A stretch of DNA of 64,000 nucleotides from Lytechinus variegatus. Lineage: Eukaryota; Echinodermata; Echinoidea; Temnopleuroida; Toxopneustidae. The stretch lies in assembly GCF_018143015.1 (NCBI RefSeq), contig NC_054751.1, forward strand, positions 21,838,425 to 21,902,424, in the 5' to 3' direction. Below, in pieces: positions 36,101 to 43,068 of this stretch; within the stretch, counting starts at the first letter, position 1; every line of letters begins with the position of its first letter. The translations under genes were made by a program, and so were the position numbers. The notes under the pieces were generated by a model. The model made no database searches. It had not been told where the DNA came from and saw only the letters and a program-made list of their open reading frames with translations.

Positions 36101-37285
36101 CGTACGCGCACATAGCCTAGATTCAGTAGAGTCAACACAAGTAGAAAAAGTGTGGAAATTTGCTATTTAACAGGCGGCCTTTTGTAACAAGACAAGAAAA
36201 GCAAGGAAAGAAGACGGTGAGAATGAAATTGAAACGATTTAAAGAAATCAAAGGAGTTTAGAATGTAAGAATTTAATGAAGAAATGAGGTTATTTTGATC
36301 GTGATATAGACGGTCAGACCTACATACCGCGGTACGAGTTTTACTGTTATTACTGGCGGCGTGTGGCGGTATCCACAGATAGGTGTTCTGGATATAACCA
36401 CACGCGTGTGGCTGGATGGTAAAGACACACGCGTGTGGCTGTATACACTGCCAATTCACAAATATTACGCATATTCAATTATCATTTTATTTTTAAGTAT
36501 ATTTTTCCTTTATTGTTTGTTTTTGTTTTTTTCGCCTGTTTGCTGACAAAAATCAAATTTATCTCGTTGCCTCGTCAAAAGGCTATATCGATCCTCCATT
36601 GGTTCCTGTACAAACGACTTTTAATGCACATCGGAAAAACATCCCTCCATTTTTGCCTAGTTTTGGGACATTACTTCTTCGTTTTGAGGATTGTGAATAT
36701 TGCGGCTTAAGTTGTAAGTATGTATTGATTCCTTCTTTCCAATGTCTTACAATATAACAAATAATCATTAAATTCCCGAATCTCTTTTGGCCGATCCGGT
36801 CCGGATCCGGTGAGCTTGGGTGAAGCTATTCGCAGCCCGAACACAGTACGTGTTCGGGCTGCCGCAGTAAACCCCCCCCCCTGCACGCTCGTTACCCATC
36901 GCACCACATCAAAATAAATGAATGGGACTGTCCGTCAACTCAAATGCAAATGCCCCACACATGATCAAGACGCGTAGGTGAAAGGAGGAAAACATCACAT
37001 TCACGGTAGATAAAACGAATGAGGACGAATTTCGGAGTAGCATCTAGACTCTATCACTACTTACAAGGATTATTCCATGCAATATTACAAATCATTACCA
37101 ATGAAAACTAGTAACTTATCATCAAACTCAAAGCAAGCGCACGAAAATTCGCCAAATTCTAAAGCAAGCTATCCTAGCGCAAAGATTTAACAGTCAACAC
37201 AATGGGCTATCGTTTAAAATACTCCTTGAAAACGAGAATATATATAAACATACTTCTTGAGTTCTGGTGGATGTGCTTTACTCAT
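15059..37285 (-). CDS. SNRPG: Small nuclear ribonucleoprotein G (SmG), four coding exons
   Basis: Joining 37285-37254, 17665-17643, 16279-16155 and 15112-15059 gives 234 nt, or 77 residues (human SmG has 76). The start [11 protein letters not shown] matches the invariant SmG N-terminus. Sm1 is seen in [14 protein letters not shown] (residues 31-44; D35, M38, N39). Sm2 is seen in [14 protein letters not shown] (60-73, with the R-G-N at 63-65). SmG joins the seven-member Sm ring on U1, U2, U4 and U5 snRNAs, made in the cytoplasm and used in the nucleus. All introns are GT-AG with phases that keep frame: K11 and L19 are split by introns, and the last junction falls between codons after V60. Every diagnostic residue is present, so the gene looks functional. 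The first intron is 19,588 nt and packed with repeats. A processed copy is ruled out by the introns. Confidence 0.96.
16155..16279 (-). CDS. SNRPG: SNRPG coding exon 3 (Sm1 motif)
   Basis: Acceptor AACAG, then 125 nt encoding residues 19-60, from [19 protein letters not shown] to KNDIGMV, then donor GTACGT. It holds the Sm1 motif and the variable linker ([10 protein letters not shown]). Confidence 0.95.
16367..17385. mobile_element. TTTAAAGGGATGCTCC-ended MITE split by a hAT-like insert
   Basis: Left end TTTAAAGGGATGCTCCGGGC. Right end, complemented, CTTAAATGGATACTCCAGGC. The arms match inward for about 100 bp ('aaattcac(g/a)gagcaaaat', 'ttcaataac'), and ATGAATATTCAT occurs in both arms. The element lies in SNRPG intron 2 (16280-17642) and is itself interrupted at 16860-17317. 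Confidence 0.75.
16860..17317. mobile_element. 458-bp hAT-like non-autonomous element with 8-bp target duplication
   Basis: The 8-bp string ATTTTGCT flanks the insert on both sides (16852-16859 and 17318-17325), and the matching site in the other arm of the host MITE has it once. Its ends share a CCACACT/AGTGTGG inverted motif. Eight-base duplications are typical of the hAT superfamily. The interior repeats 'ggtcc' and 'ggacca' phrases and has no coding potential. Confidence 0.75.
17643..17665 (-). CDS. SNRPG: SNRPG coding exon 2 (23-nt micro-exon)
   Basis: Acceptor TTGTAG, then 23 nt that complete K11 and encode FMDKRLS plus one base of L19, then donor GTAAGT. The residues match SmG 12-18 exactly in order. 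At 23 nt it is short enough to be missed by gene finders. Confidence 0.95.
19420..19865. repeat. Two-copy tandem duplication, period about 227 bp
   Basis: 'gtttgataatgtttcac' near 19421 recurs as 'gtttgaaaatgtttcac' near 19647. The same order then follows in both copies: 'aaatatatttaaaaa', 'caccaaatatca', 'tttctttcttttct' and 'atccttcctgcttg'. Confidence 0.75.
19560..20430 (+). repeat. C/T-rich low-complexity tract
   Basis: About 870 bp of TTCC/TTTC repeats. The 195- and 152-codon open frames on the + strand are almost pure F, S, L and P and follow from base composition, not from selection for protein. On the transcribed - strand of SNRPG this is a long purine tract. Confidence 0.85.
20651..21540. 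mobile_element. 890-bp fold-back element with 9-bp target duplication
   Basis: Two arms of about 440 bp are nearly perfect inverted copies meeting near 21095. The arms begin AGTCTTGAGG and end CCTCAAGACTA. GGCACATCT flanks both sides (20642-20650 and 21541-21549). Each arm contains its own smaller hairpin (CCTTCCTACGC / GCGTAGGAAGG) and a GATGGATT...AATCCATC hairpin. There is no coding sequence. Long inverted arms with a 9-bp duplication resemble Mutator-like or fold-back transposons. The near identity of the arms suggests a recent insertion or arm conversion. A diverged partial relative lies at 45275-45650. Confidence 0.88.
21656..21692. other. Strong 13-bp GC-rich hairpin
   Basis: GGGACCCCGACAC (21656-21668) pairs with GTGTCGGGGTCCC (21680-21692) around an 11-nt loop GTCTTCAGACA, which can itself close further. 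It follows a C run. The role is unknown. It is not a tRNA, and on an animal intron it is not a bacterial-type terminator. Confidence 0.7.
21944..22017. promoter_or_regulatory. NRF1-like / TATA / CRE-like motif cluster
   Basis: TGCGCATGCG at 21944-21953 is followed at once by TATATAA, then TGACGTC at about 21974 and AATGAATATGCATG near 22002-22015. Motif order parallels the module near 10074. It could be a promoter fossil of a mobile element; no exon was found downstream. Confidence 0.3.
22797..23122. mobile_element. GGCGGATCC-family element fragment
   Basis: It carries 'gccggatccgggggg' at the left and 'ggttccgcccct' at the right, with 'cttgtcaaattttttt' and 'gcccccctttt' phrases between them, as in the related copies at 1312 and 37662. 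It is diverged, and its boundaries are approximate. Confidence 0.45.
23148..23395. mobile_element. 248-bp palindromic MITE, TA target, Tc1/mariner-like
   Basis: Left end CACTGTCAAAAATAATTTAA. Right end, complemented, CACTGTTAAAAATGATTGAA. TA lies directly outside both ends (23146-23147, 23396-23397). The interior pairs further through 'ttaaacaac' and 'aaatcttaaacaa' and their complements. TA duplication and a CACTGT-type end fit a Tc1/mariner-derived MITE. Confidence 0.75.
24600..26766. repeat. Satellite with three-monomer, ~457-bp higher-order unit (left part)
   Basis: Monomers recognised by 'catgttttaacattgttttg' or 'ttttaaaattgttttgaggt' start near 24721, 24908, 25073, 25183, 25346, 25520, 25630, 25803, 25980, 26090, 26263, 26443, 26553 and 26717. 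Spacing cycles through about 174, 110 and 170 bp, giving a 454-460 bp repeat of three distinct monomers. Monomers share 'aatatattt(g/t)atat', 'gactcccgttctcc', 'ataaatcacgcat' and 'tctgacaac(c/a)gcgg'. The array continues at 29732-30300 after an insertion. The repeated short open frames on the - strand are products of the array. Confidence 0.92.
26767..29731. mobile_element. 2.97-kb inverted-end element inserted in the satellite
   Basis: Left end TAGCCCAGTCATTTTA. Right end, complemented, TAGTCCAGTCATTTTA. Inverted similarity extends about 180 bp ('ggaacaaattgcaacagaat', 'ccgaataggggaaag', 'aatttgcataaa'). Outside it, one satellite monomer is interrupted and then resumes in register. The AT-rich target makes the length of the duplication ambiguous. 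The interior holds a separate 205-bp tandem repeat. No transposase open frame was found; the longest frame is 89 codons. Confidence 0.85.
27640..28970. repeat. Tandem repeat, period about 205 bp, inside the inserted element
   Basis: Landmark 'gaagtgctggcacagcaaa' and variants recur near 27791, 27990, 28201, 28405, 28614 and 28841. Each is followed by a 'ctacccc...gggg' phrase and preceded by 'accacttggagataaaa'. About six to seven units, 10-25% diverged by eye. Confidence 0.85.
29732..30300. repeat. Satellite array, right part
   Basis: The monomer broken at 26766 resumes here with 'atatacctttcgctttgaac'. Three to four further monomers follow (about 29860, 30037 and 30215), and the array decays after 30300. 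Confidence 0.88.
31255..32095. repeat. Array of 16-bp palindromes TTCTTGATATCAAGAA
   Basis: About 20 exact or near-exact copies of the self-complementary 16-mer, separated by 'atgaa' or 'attaa' spacers. They are grouped into units of about 105-150 bp by a 'gatttcgagcgtcaatgta' / 'ttgcaagaaatcattctg' phrase (near 31331, 31435, 31549, 31701 and 31849). In single strand it would fold into many alternative hairpins. Confidence 0.88.
32103..33710. mobile_element. Fold-back-like element: inverted arms around a CTAT/CTCT block
   Basis: The left arm (about 32103-32205) and right arm (about 33618-33710) share an essentially perfect inverted stretch of about 70 bp. It runs from GTTTCCGTTTTACACCCTGG to 'gtgaagagtctac' and carries GGCCGGCC outside it. 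The arms diverge inward. Between them, 32340-33330 is (CTAT)n and (CTCT)n. No target duplication was found. Confidence 0.7.
32345..33330. repeat. CTAT/CTCT microsatellite, about 1 kb
   Basis: Imperfect TCTA, TCTC and CCAT repeats, with a longer repeat of 'tgtaact(g/a)cagtatctatc' near 32425 and 32577 and 'tctgttaatttgt' several times. Open frames of S, L, I and Y residues on the + strand are composition artefacts. Confidence 0.92.
34500..34720 (-). repeat. Possible LINE 3' tail, minus strand
   Basis: On the - strand the stretch ends in 'aataaataaatg', and its composition resembles the 3' end of the LINE fragment at 46310-46978. There is no coding remnant, so the call is weak. Confidence 0.25.
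34832..35129. mobile_element. GGCGTACC-ended short element
   Basis: 'AGCGTACCTC' at the left and 'GGGTACGCCCCTG' at the right are inverted. The interior has G and C runs and 'cttgtcaa(a)ttttt' phrases, as in the GGCGGATCC family. CAGTGGCGTACC at 41045 begins another relative. Confidence 0.45.
35712..36452. mobile_element. 741-bp fold-back element with 9-bp target duplication
   Basis: The ends GGCAGTGTATACAG and CTGTATACACTGCC are exact inverted copies. AATTCACAA flanks both sides (35703-35711 and 36453-36461). Arms of about 310 bp are highly similar around a loop of about 100 bp near 36026-36130. Each arm carries two CACACGCGTGTG-type palindromes near its tip and a third degenerate one, which could be transposase-binding sites. 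No coding sequence. It has the same 9-bp duplication class as the elements at 20651 and 39242, but the end sequences are unrelated. Confidence 0.9.
37254..37285 (-). CDS. SNRPG: SNRPG coding exon 1
   Basis: The ATG is at 37285-37283. The exon encodes [10 protein letters not shown] plus two bases of K11, then donor GTATGT. The in-frame context upstream has stops, and the N-terminus is identical to that of known SmG proteins, which fixes the start. Confidence 0.95.
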
Positions 37286-37435
37286 GATTTGGTGAGAAGA
37301 TCGCGAAGATTTCTGAAGATTTAAATCAGATTCAGTTTGGATTCCGAAAAGGCGAAGCAGAAACGATCGGTAAATTTGTGAAGTTAGACGACTATTTTTT
37401 TTTCTTTCGTTGTATGGTATCGGCAATCAATCATG

Positions 37436-37620
37436 TTTGACTGGGCGTTGTGGCGTGCGCCTGTAATCGAAGTTAATAATTGATGCATAGGTTCGAGGTT
37501 CTAGCCCTGATCACGACTTTCGGATGGTGACGTTAAAGGTCGGTCCCAGACGTAAATAATCATACCTGATTGATACACGTCTGACAAGACTCAAATACAC
37601 ACACACACACACATAGTTGT
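37436..37620 (+). mobile_element. SINE-like element with pol III-type head, upstream of SNRPG
   Basis: The head 'ctgggcgttgtggcgtgcg' continues 'cctgtaatc', resembling the A-box region of 7SL RNA (GGGCGCGGTGGCGCG..CCTGTA). GGTTCGAGGTTC near 37492 is a close match to a B box. The body has 'gatggtgacgttaaaggtc' and the end is a (CA)n tract near 37598-37612. It starts only about 150 bp from the SNRPG ATG, on the opposite strand. Whether the head comes from 7SL or a tRNA is unresolved. Confidence 0.6.
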
Positions 37621-37661
37621 CCATTTTGCCTACATGTACCGTATATCTCTCTCTCTCGTTC

Positions 37662-38205
37662 CACTGGCGGATCCAGTGGGGGGGGGGGGGGGCGCAGCCG
37701 GGGACAGTCAAATATATTGCTGTACACACGCGTGGCCAAATTATTTCCAAACACCCCCAAATGAGTTTTTCTCTGTGTGCAGAATAACCCCCTAAACAAG
37801 TTTTTTTTCGAGGGCTTTATTTACACATTTTGGCCCCTAAACAAGTTGTCGCCAGATTATGATCCCAGGAAAAGGCTTGGGGAAAAAAACACATACCCTA
37901 AACACGTTTGGCTAGTCTTTTGAAAAAAAAACTTTGGAAAAAAATGCCCCAAATACATTTGACCCTGCAATTGATCATTGAAGGTTGACCAGTCTATCAA
38001 AACTAATATATCCATTTGATACTAGACCGTGGAAGAAATTTCCGTAATATTTGTTTATAAATCCTTTTTTTTTCTTGCTTGTCAAATTTTGCGTGGACGA
38101 AATGTCCTTAATTACGGTTGAATTTTTTTTTTTTGCTTGTCAATTTTTTTTCTTCGGGAAAAGTGTGCTCTCCCCTTTGGAAAATCCTAGGTCCGCCCCG
38201 CTCTG
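37662..38205. mobile_element. GGCGGATCCAG-ended element
   Basis: The left end is CACTGGCGGATCCAGTGG and a G run. The right end is CCTAGGTCCGCCCCGCTCTG. The interior repeats 'ccctaaacaagtt' / 'taaacacgttt' and 'cttgcttgtcaa' phrases, linking it to the elements at 1312 and 7447. No gene is present. Confidence 0.55.
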
Positions 38206-38534
38206 TTCAATTTAATATTTTGATGCCAGGTATATTTTTGAACTTATTATTTGTACAATGTAAGGAAGATGAGTAAAGAACAGCATAATAGTCGTACATG
38301 CATGCAGATTCAGAATGCATTGTGCTGGTCGTTTTTGTTTGTGTGCGTCTGCATACTAGCTCAAGATTATCCTCTGCAATGCTCAAACGGAGTTTTATAA
38401 GCGTCGAATTTACCACCAAAGAAAAAATATTGAATTGAATAAATAAACAAAATAAAAAGCATAATGCTGAAAATGTCATTGAACCCAATATAAAACAAGA
38501 AGATAGTTGTGACATGTTGAAGATTCACCTATCT

Positions 38535-38905
38535 TTCACAAAACAGTTCTTGCACATTATTTTCCTATTCAAATAAAAGATTCGATAATGTCCCTCGCTC
38601 ACCATTTCTTTTATTTTTTGTATTGTTTATTGTACAATATTTCAATTGGTACAGATTTAAGGACCAACTTGACTTAACCACATTAATATTAACGAGAGGA
38701 TTAAACATTGCTTCGCAACGGATGATGAGAGTAATATTATATATTTCATATATTGAAATACAAAAAAATAATTAAAGTGAGTGGACCGTGATGTCATCAG
38801 TCCCCTCATTTATACATATAACTATTTTGTGCAGAGCGGAAGTTTGGAATGTCATAACTTATTTATTTTACATCCGATTTGATGAAACTTTCAGTGTAAA
38901 ATGTT
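38535..38905. mobile_element. TTAAAGG-family MITE, partial copy
   Basis: It carries the family phrases 'gacatcatcagtcccctc', 'atataactattttgtg', 'gaatgtcataactt' and 'tccgatttgatgaaactttc', and the inverted partners on its left. Ends are degraded. Confidence 0.6.
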
Positions 38906-39084
38906 TGCCCGGGGGGCAGCCAACTGCTGTACACATGCGTGACCCCCCAAAACGCGTATTGTCACTATGTTGTACTAATTCCAAATAGTAGATCATTATG
39001 TCCACCAAACATAAATGATGACAATGCCCAACAAGAATATCTCGAGAAATCCGAGAACAAGCGGAGATCCACTCAAACAAAAAA

Positions 39085-40953
39085 AAATGAAAAAAAAGAG
39101 AAAAATCCAACAAGCATATAACACTAAAAAAATTCTTCGAAATTGGATTTAAAATAAGGAAGTTATGACATTTCTAAGTTTCGCTTAATTTCACGAATAA
39201 AACAGTTATATGCATACATCCTGTTTGGTATGCAAATGAGGGGCTTATTTCGAAAGGGTGGGTGCTGTCGCGTTAGGGTGCGTCAACGCGAACGCGAAGA
39301 TTCGTCCAAAGCCCCCCCCCCCCGGTTTGGCCGAAAGGGTGCGTTGGGAGCGCCATGTCGCGTCGCGTTCACTGGAACGCGCCCTTTCGTCCAAAGCCCC
39401 CCCCCCCCCGGTTTGGACGAAAGGGTGTGTTTAATAATAATGAATAAATAAATACAAATATTTATAAGAAAGCTGAACAAACAAAAAAGACGAGTGATAT
39501 GTGAAATTTGCATAGGAACATAAATCATCATATGGCACAAACATTCTTTTAAGGTAAAAAAAAAAAAACAATGACGGCATGCTGCATGAGGATTTTTCGG
39601 TGGAAATGTTTTATGGTGTAATATTGATACATGTAAAAATTATGACTGATTTCAAGGTTCTTTCAAATAAAAAAAAGTAACTTACCTTCAATTTTATACT
39701 TTGCATGTGTGTATTTATTACAAAGGAAAACATTCGTATACCTGGAGATATATTTGGTGTCCCCCAAATTATAAAACTTACGGCAGATGTGTCCTGGAAG
39801 GGCAAGGCCAAAATTGATGTCGGGTCAGCATTCACAACGTTTAACTCTTCAGACCCTACCTTACTATATTTTACACTTGAGACCCTGCCTCAGTATATTT
39901 TGTGAGATGTATCTGTTGTGTATGTGTGCGTGTTGTGTGTATAATAATAATATGTGCGTGTTGTTTGTATAATAATAATAATAATAATACTTATAATAAT
40001 AAAAATAATAACAATAATAATAATAATACTTATAATAATGATAATAATAATAATTTTCACCCCAAAGAGTGAATTTATGGAAATGAATTTGGAGTGAAAA
40101 ATTGGCGCCAAGTGGCTTATTGCAAGGGTGGGTATCTGATTTTATTATCATTATTATTATTATTATTATTATCATTATTATTCTTAGTTGAACTTTTCTT
40201 TCTTTTCCTCAAATTGTCAATGCTTTAAATGATTGAAAATCCACTATTTTACGTGCAAATTGGAAATGTTTGACAAAATACCTTATATTCAGCTTTCTTA
40301 TAAATATTTGTATTTATTTATTCATTATTATTAAACACACCCTTTCGTCCAAACCGGGGGGGGGGGGCTTTGGACGAAAGGGCGCGTTCCAGTGAACGCG
40401 ACGCGACGTGGCGCTCCCAACGCACCCTTTCGGCCAAACCGGGGGGGGGGGGGCTTTGGACGAATCTTCGCGTTCGCGTTGACGCACCCTAACGCGACAG
40501 CACCCACCCTTTCGACATAAGCCCAAATGAGGAGACTGATGACGTCATCCACTCACTATTTCTTTTATATTTTATTATATGAAATATGAAACATTCTCAT
40601 TTTCTCCTCATTGTCCAGTACAAAAATTAATTCCTCCGGTCCTCCATGAACATGTGGAATTTGTTTAATATTATATTATTCAGTCAGGTCGGTCCCTATA
40701 TGGTCAAATCTTTAAAAAATGAAATATTGTATAATTCAAACAATAAAAAACAAAAGAAATAGTAAGTGATGGACATTATCGACTGACTTATTTGCATGTC
40801 ACTGAGTTGTGCATATCACTGTTTCGTGAAAAATAAGCGAAACTGTAAAATGCCATAACTTTCTTATTTATCCGATTTTGATGAAATTTTCAGTGTTATG
40901 CTAGTGTGATTTTTGTTCTATATTCAAATCAACGTTTTGCTGGGGTGGAATTG
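39085..40953. mobile_element. TTAAAGG-family MITE, copy split by a fold-back element
   Basis: The left part (39085-39241) and right part (40533-40953) together form one copy of the family. The insertion at 39242-40523 falls at the 'tatgcaaatgagg' of its left arm. The right part ends 'ggggtggaattgacctgta'. Confidence 0.7.
39242..40523. mobile_element. 1282-bp fold-back element with 9-bp target duplication
   Basis: CAAATGAGG flanks both sides (39233-39241 and 40524-40532). The ends are GGCTTATTTCG and CGACATAAGCC. Arms of about 233 bp are nearly identical inverted copies. Each arm holds two palindromic modules in which TTCGTCCAAAGCC, a C run and GGTTTGGMCGAAAGGGTG follow one another. The central part has (TAA)n and (ATT)n tracts at about 39941-40060 and 40140-40190. 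No transposase seen. It lies inside a TTAAAGG MITE, so it is younger than that copy. Confidence 0.9.
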
Positions 40954-41044
40954 ACCTGTAACTCATAGCCGAGGGGCGGATTGTTCTTCCTGTAACATAG
41001 CCTGCATTTATAGAATAGGGGAGAGACGTTTAATACACACAACG

Positions 41045-41990
41045 CCAGTGGCGTACCGTGGGTCACGGCATTGGGGGGGGGGCACCAGCAAAAATTTTGA
41101 GTCACTCAGTGAGCGCGTAAAGCGCGCTCAATTACTAGGTATAGGCCTATTGACCTTATATAGAGACATTTTAAGGACTGTGCCATTTAACGGATATGTA
41201 ATGTATCTCACTGATCAAATTCAGACCTGAAGAGAAGCATTTTAAGGCTTGTTTGTAGGAATTTACGAAGACCATACGTATTTCACGTACAAAGTGATGC
41301 GAGCGCGAAGCGCGAGCTGAAAATTTTGTATATATTGACCCCAAACAGGGACATTTTAAGAACTATTTCTTTTTTTTTTAAATCCATTAAGAGTATACAT
41401 ATCTCACCATAGTCATCCAATGCGAGTGCCAAGCGATTGCTGATTTTGTTAGAATCACATGCATTCAAACACATGAAGAGCTTTTTGTAGTCATAGTAAT
41501 CATGATTATCATATGCATCTCAGTAGCGCAAAGTGCGAGCTGAAAATATAGGAAATTCAGATATAGGGGCATTCTAAGGCTTGTTTGTAGGAATCTACTA
41601 TGACCATACGTATTTCACTAAACAAATGATGTGAGCGCGAAGCGCGAGCTGAAAATTTTTGATATTTACACCCGGGTATTTACATTAGAAAAAGAGACAT
41701 TTTAAGGACCGATTCCAGGAATTTATGAAGAGCAGACATATCTCATCAATCCACTAATTAGAACGTAAGCACGAACAGGATTTTTTTTTAATATGCAGAC
41801 CTTAAAATGGGGCTATCACTTTAAGTAGTCATGAAAAGAAGCATATGTCACTACATAAAACAATAATAACTCGAAGTGCGATGATATTTATTTGGTGCAT
41901 ATTGACTTGAAAACAGGACGTTTTGGTCCAACATGATTGTACATGTATATCTCGTTAAACAGACAATGCTAGTGCTAGGAATAATGAACA
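41045..41990. repeat. Tandem array with GAGCGCGAAGCGCGAGCT core
   Basis: Cores near 41110, 41300, 41420, 41521 and 41630 are spaced about 105-190 bp. Units share 'gacattttaagg(a/c)', 'aatttacgaagaccatacg' and 'gctgaaaatttt'. It begins with CAGTGGCGTACCGTGGG and a G run, an element end. The core is the reverse complement of that at 2990-4760. Confidence 0.75.
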
Positions 41991-41999
41991 AATAGGCCC

Positions 42000-42780
42000 T
42001 GAGCACATTATGTTTCATAAAGTTATGAAAAAATAATTCTTATGTAACACAACATATAACATAATATAATATAACATTATAATGTACAATAAATTTTTCC
42101 CACTACGTTTCTTTCTTCTCCCTCTTTTTCTTATATTTATGCTGGGGCGCGGCAGAGGAAACATTTCTGTGAGTGCCTTTTGGTTTTCATATAAACCTAC
42201 TGAACTGAATTTAATGATTGTATTACAGATTAAAAAATGAAATTAAGTTAAACCTGGTAATAAAAAGAGAAAAAATAACATGAACATTGTGCGTTTGACC
42301 AATTTTCTTTTTCGGAATACAGTATTCACATTGTCACAGAAAATCAATTCATTCATTCTTTTAGGGGTTCCGTGACCAACGCATTTAATCATGCTCTTAT
42401 GATCTTGCTTTCAAATAAATAGAAATGCTATATGCATTACTGCATGGTAACTACGTGTGCAATAGTTTTATAAAAAAATCATCTCAATAAAATACTCTAT
42501 TTAATCACTTAATTATGCATTCTTATATGTTAGTTTTTTTAATTGTTTTTCTCGAATTTCAGGCAAGGCATGTTTTAAAAATTAGGTTTTGTAGTTTTGT
42601 TAGAATTCATATTTTAGTTTCTTCCTTATTCATACTGTTATTTTTCCTTTTTTCAGCTTATTTTGTCATTATCATATCGTTATTATAATCATTCTGTTGA
42701 TCTGCACTGACACTCAATTGTTAAAAGTCATCCTCATATTATTTTTGCTTGGCGTGTTTATTTTGTTTATTTTCCTTCAC
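42000..42780. other. Intergenic, AT-rich, nothing recognised
   Basis: No repeat family or coding region was identified between the array and the putative securin promoter. Confidence 0.4.
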
Positions 42781-42813
42781 AATCTCGAGGATACCATACA
42801 CCGTGCACTAAAC

Positions 42814-42902
42814 TATTGGTTCCAATTTCATGCACCGCTATGCACCAATCAGAATTCGACTTTAGCTGTTGTTATTTTCATTGACGCGGCGTGTTTAAAA
42901 AA
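42814..42902 (+). promoter_or_regulatory. Probable securin promoter: two CCAAT boxes and a CHR-like site
   Basis: ATTGG at 42814-42818 and CCAATCAG at 42845-42852 are about 31 bp apart, the spacing usual for paired NF-Y sites of G2/M genes. GCGGCGTGTTTAAA at about 42886-42899 resembles a CDE/CHR pair (TTTAAA or TTTGAA cores). Vertebrate securin is driven by CCAAT and CHR elements, so the motif set fits the downstream gene. The match is by eye only. Confidence 0.45.
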
Positions 42903-42989
42903 ACCTCAGACTTCTTTGCCTCTTTTGAGCCTCGATTAATTCTCGTCTGGTTTTTTAGTTTGTGAGTTATTATAACCTATCTAAATCTT

Positions 42990-43068
42990 CTACTCCAATT
43001 TTGCAGAATTTGTGGGTGATCTCCTCGTGAACACCGGTCAAAGCGATACAAAATCATTGAATTTTCAG
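42990..43068 (+). other. Putative non-coding first exon of securin
   Basis: The sequence ends CAG followed by GTAAGT at 43069-43074, a perfect donor. The next acceptor that fits is before 46133-46136, ahead of the securin ATG exon (AAATTTCAG). The transcription start is not defined. There is no ATG-started frame of note. The call is inferred from the promoter motifs and the donor. Confidence 0.4.

Larger units (their letters stand above)
17666..37253 (-). other. SNRPG intron 1, 19.6 kb, hosts many repeats
   Basis: Bounded by donor GTATGT at 37253-37248 and acceptor TTGTAG at 17671-17666. No second gene was found inside on either strand. It carries at least two fold-back elements, a satellite, a palindromic array, a CTAT block and several MITEs, each listed separately. 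17700-18840, 21750-22680 and 23400-24350 inside it show no recognisable gene. Confidence 0.85.

Noticed and set aside
37436-37510. Possible tRNA gene
   Set aside because: The B box is good, but no cloverleaf with a proper anticodon arm and acceptor stem can be drawn; it fits a SINE head better.
39864-40175. Minus-strand frame rich in I and Y
   Set aside because: Translation of (TAA)n and (ATT)n tracts inside the fold-back element.
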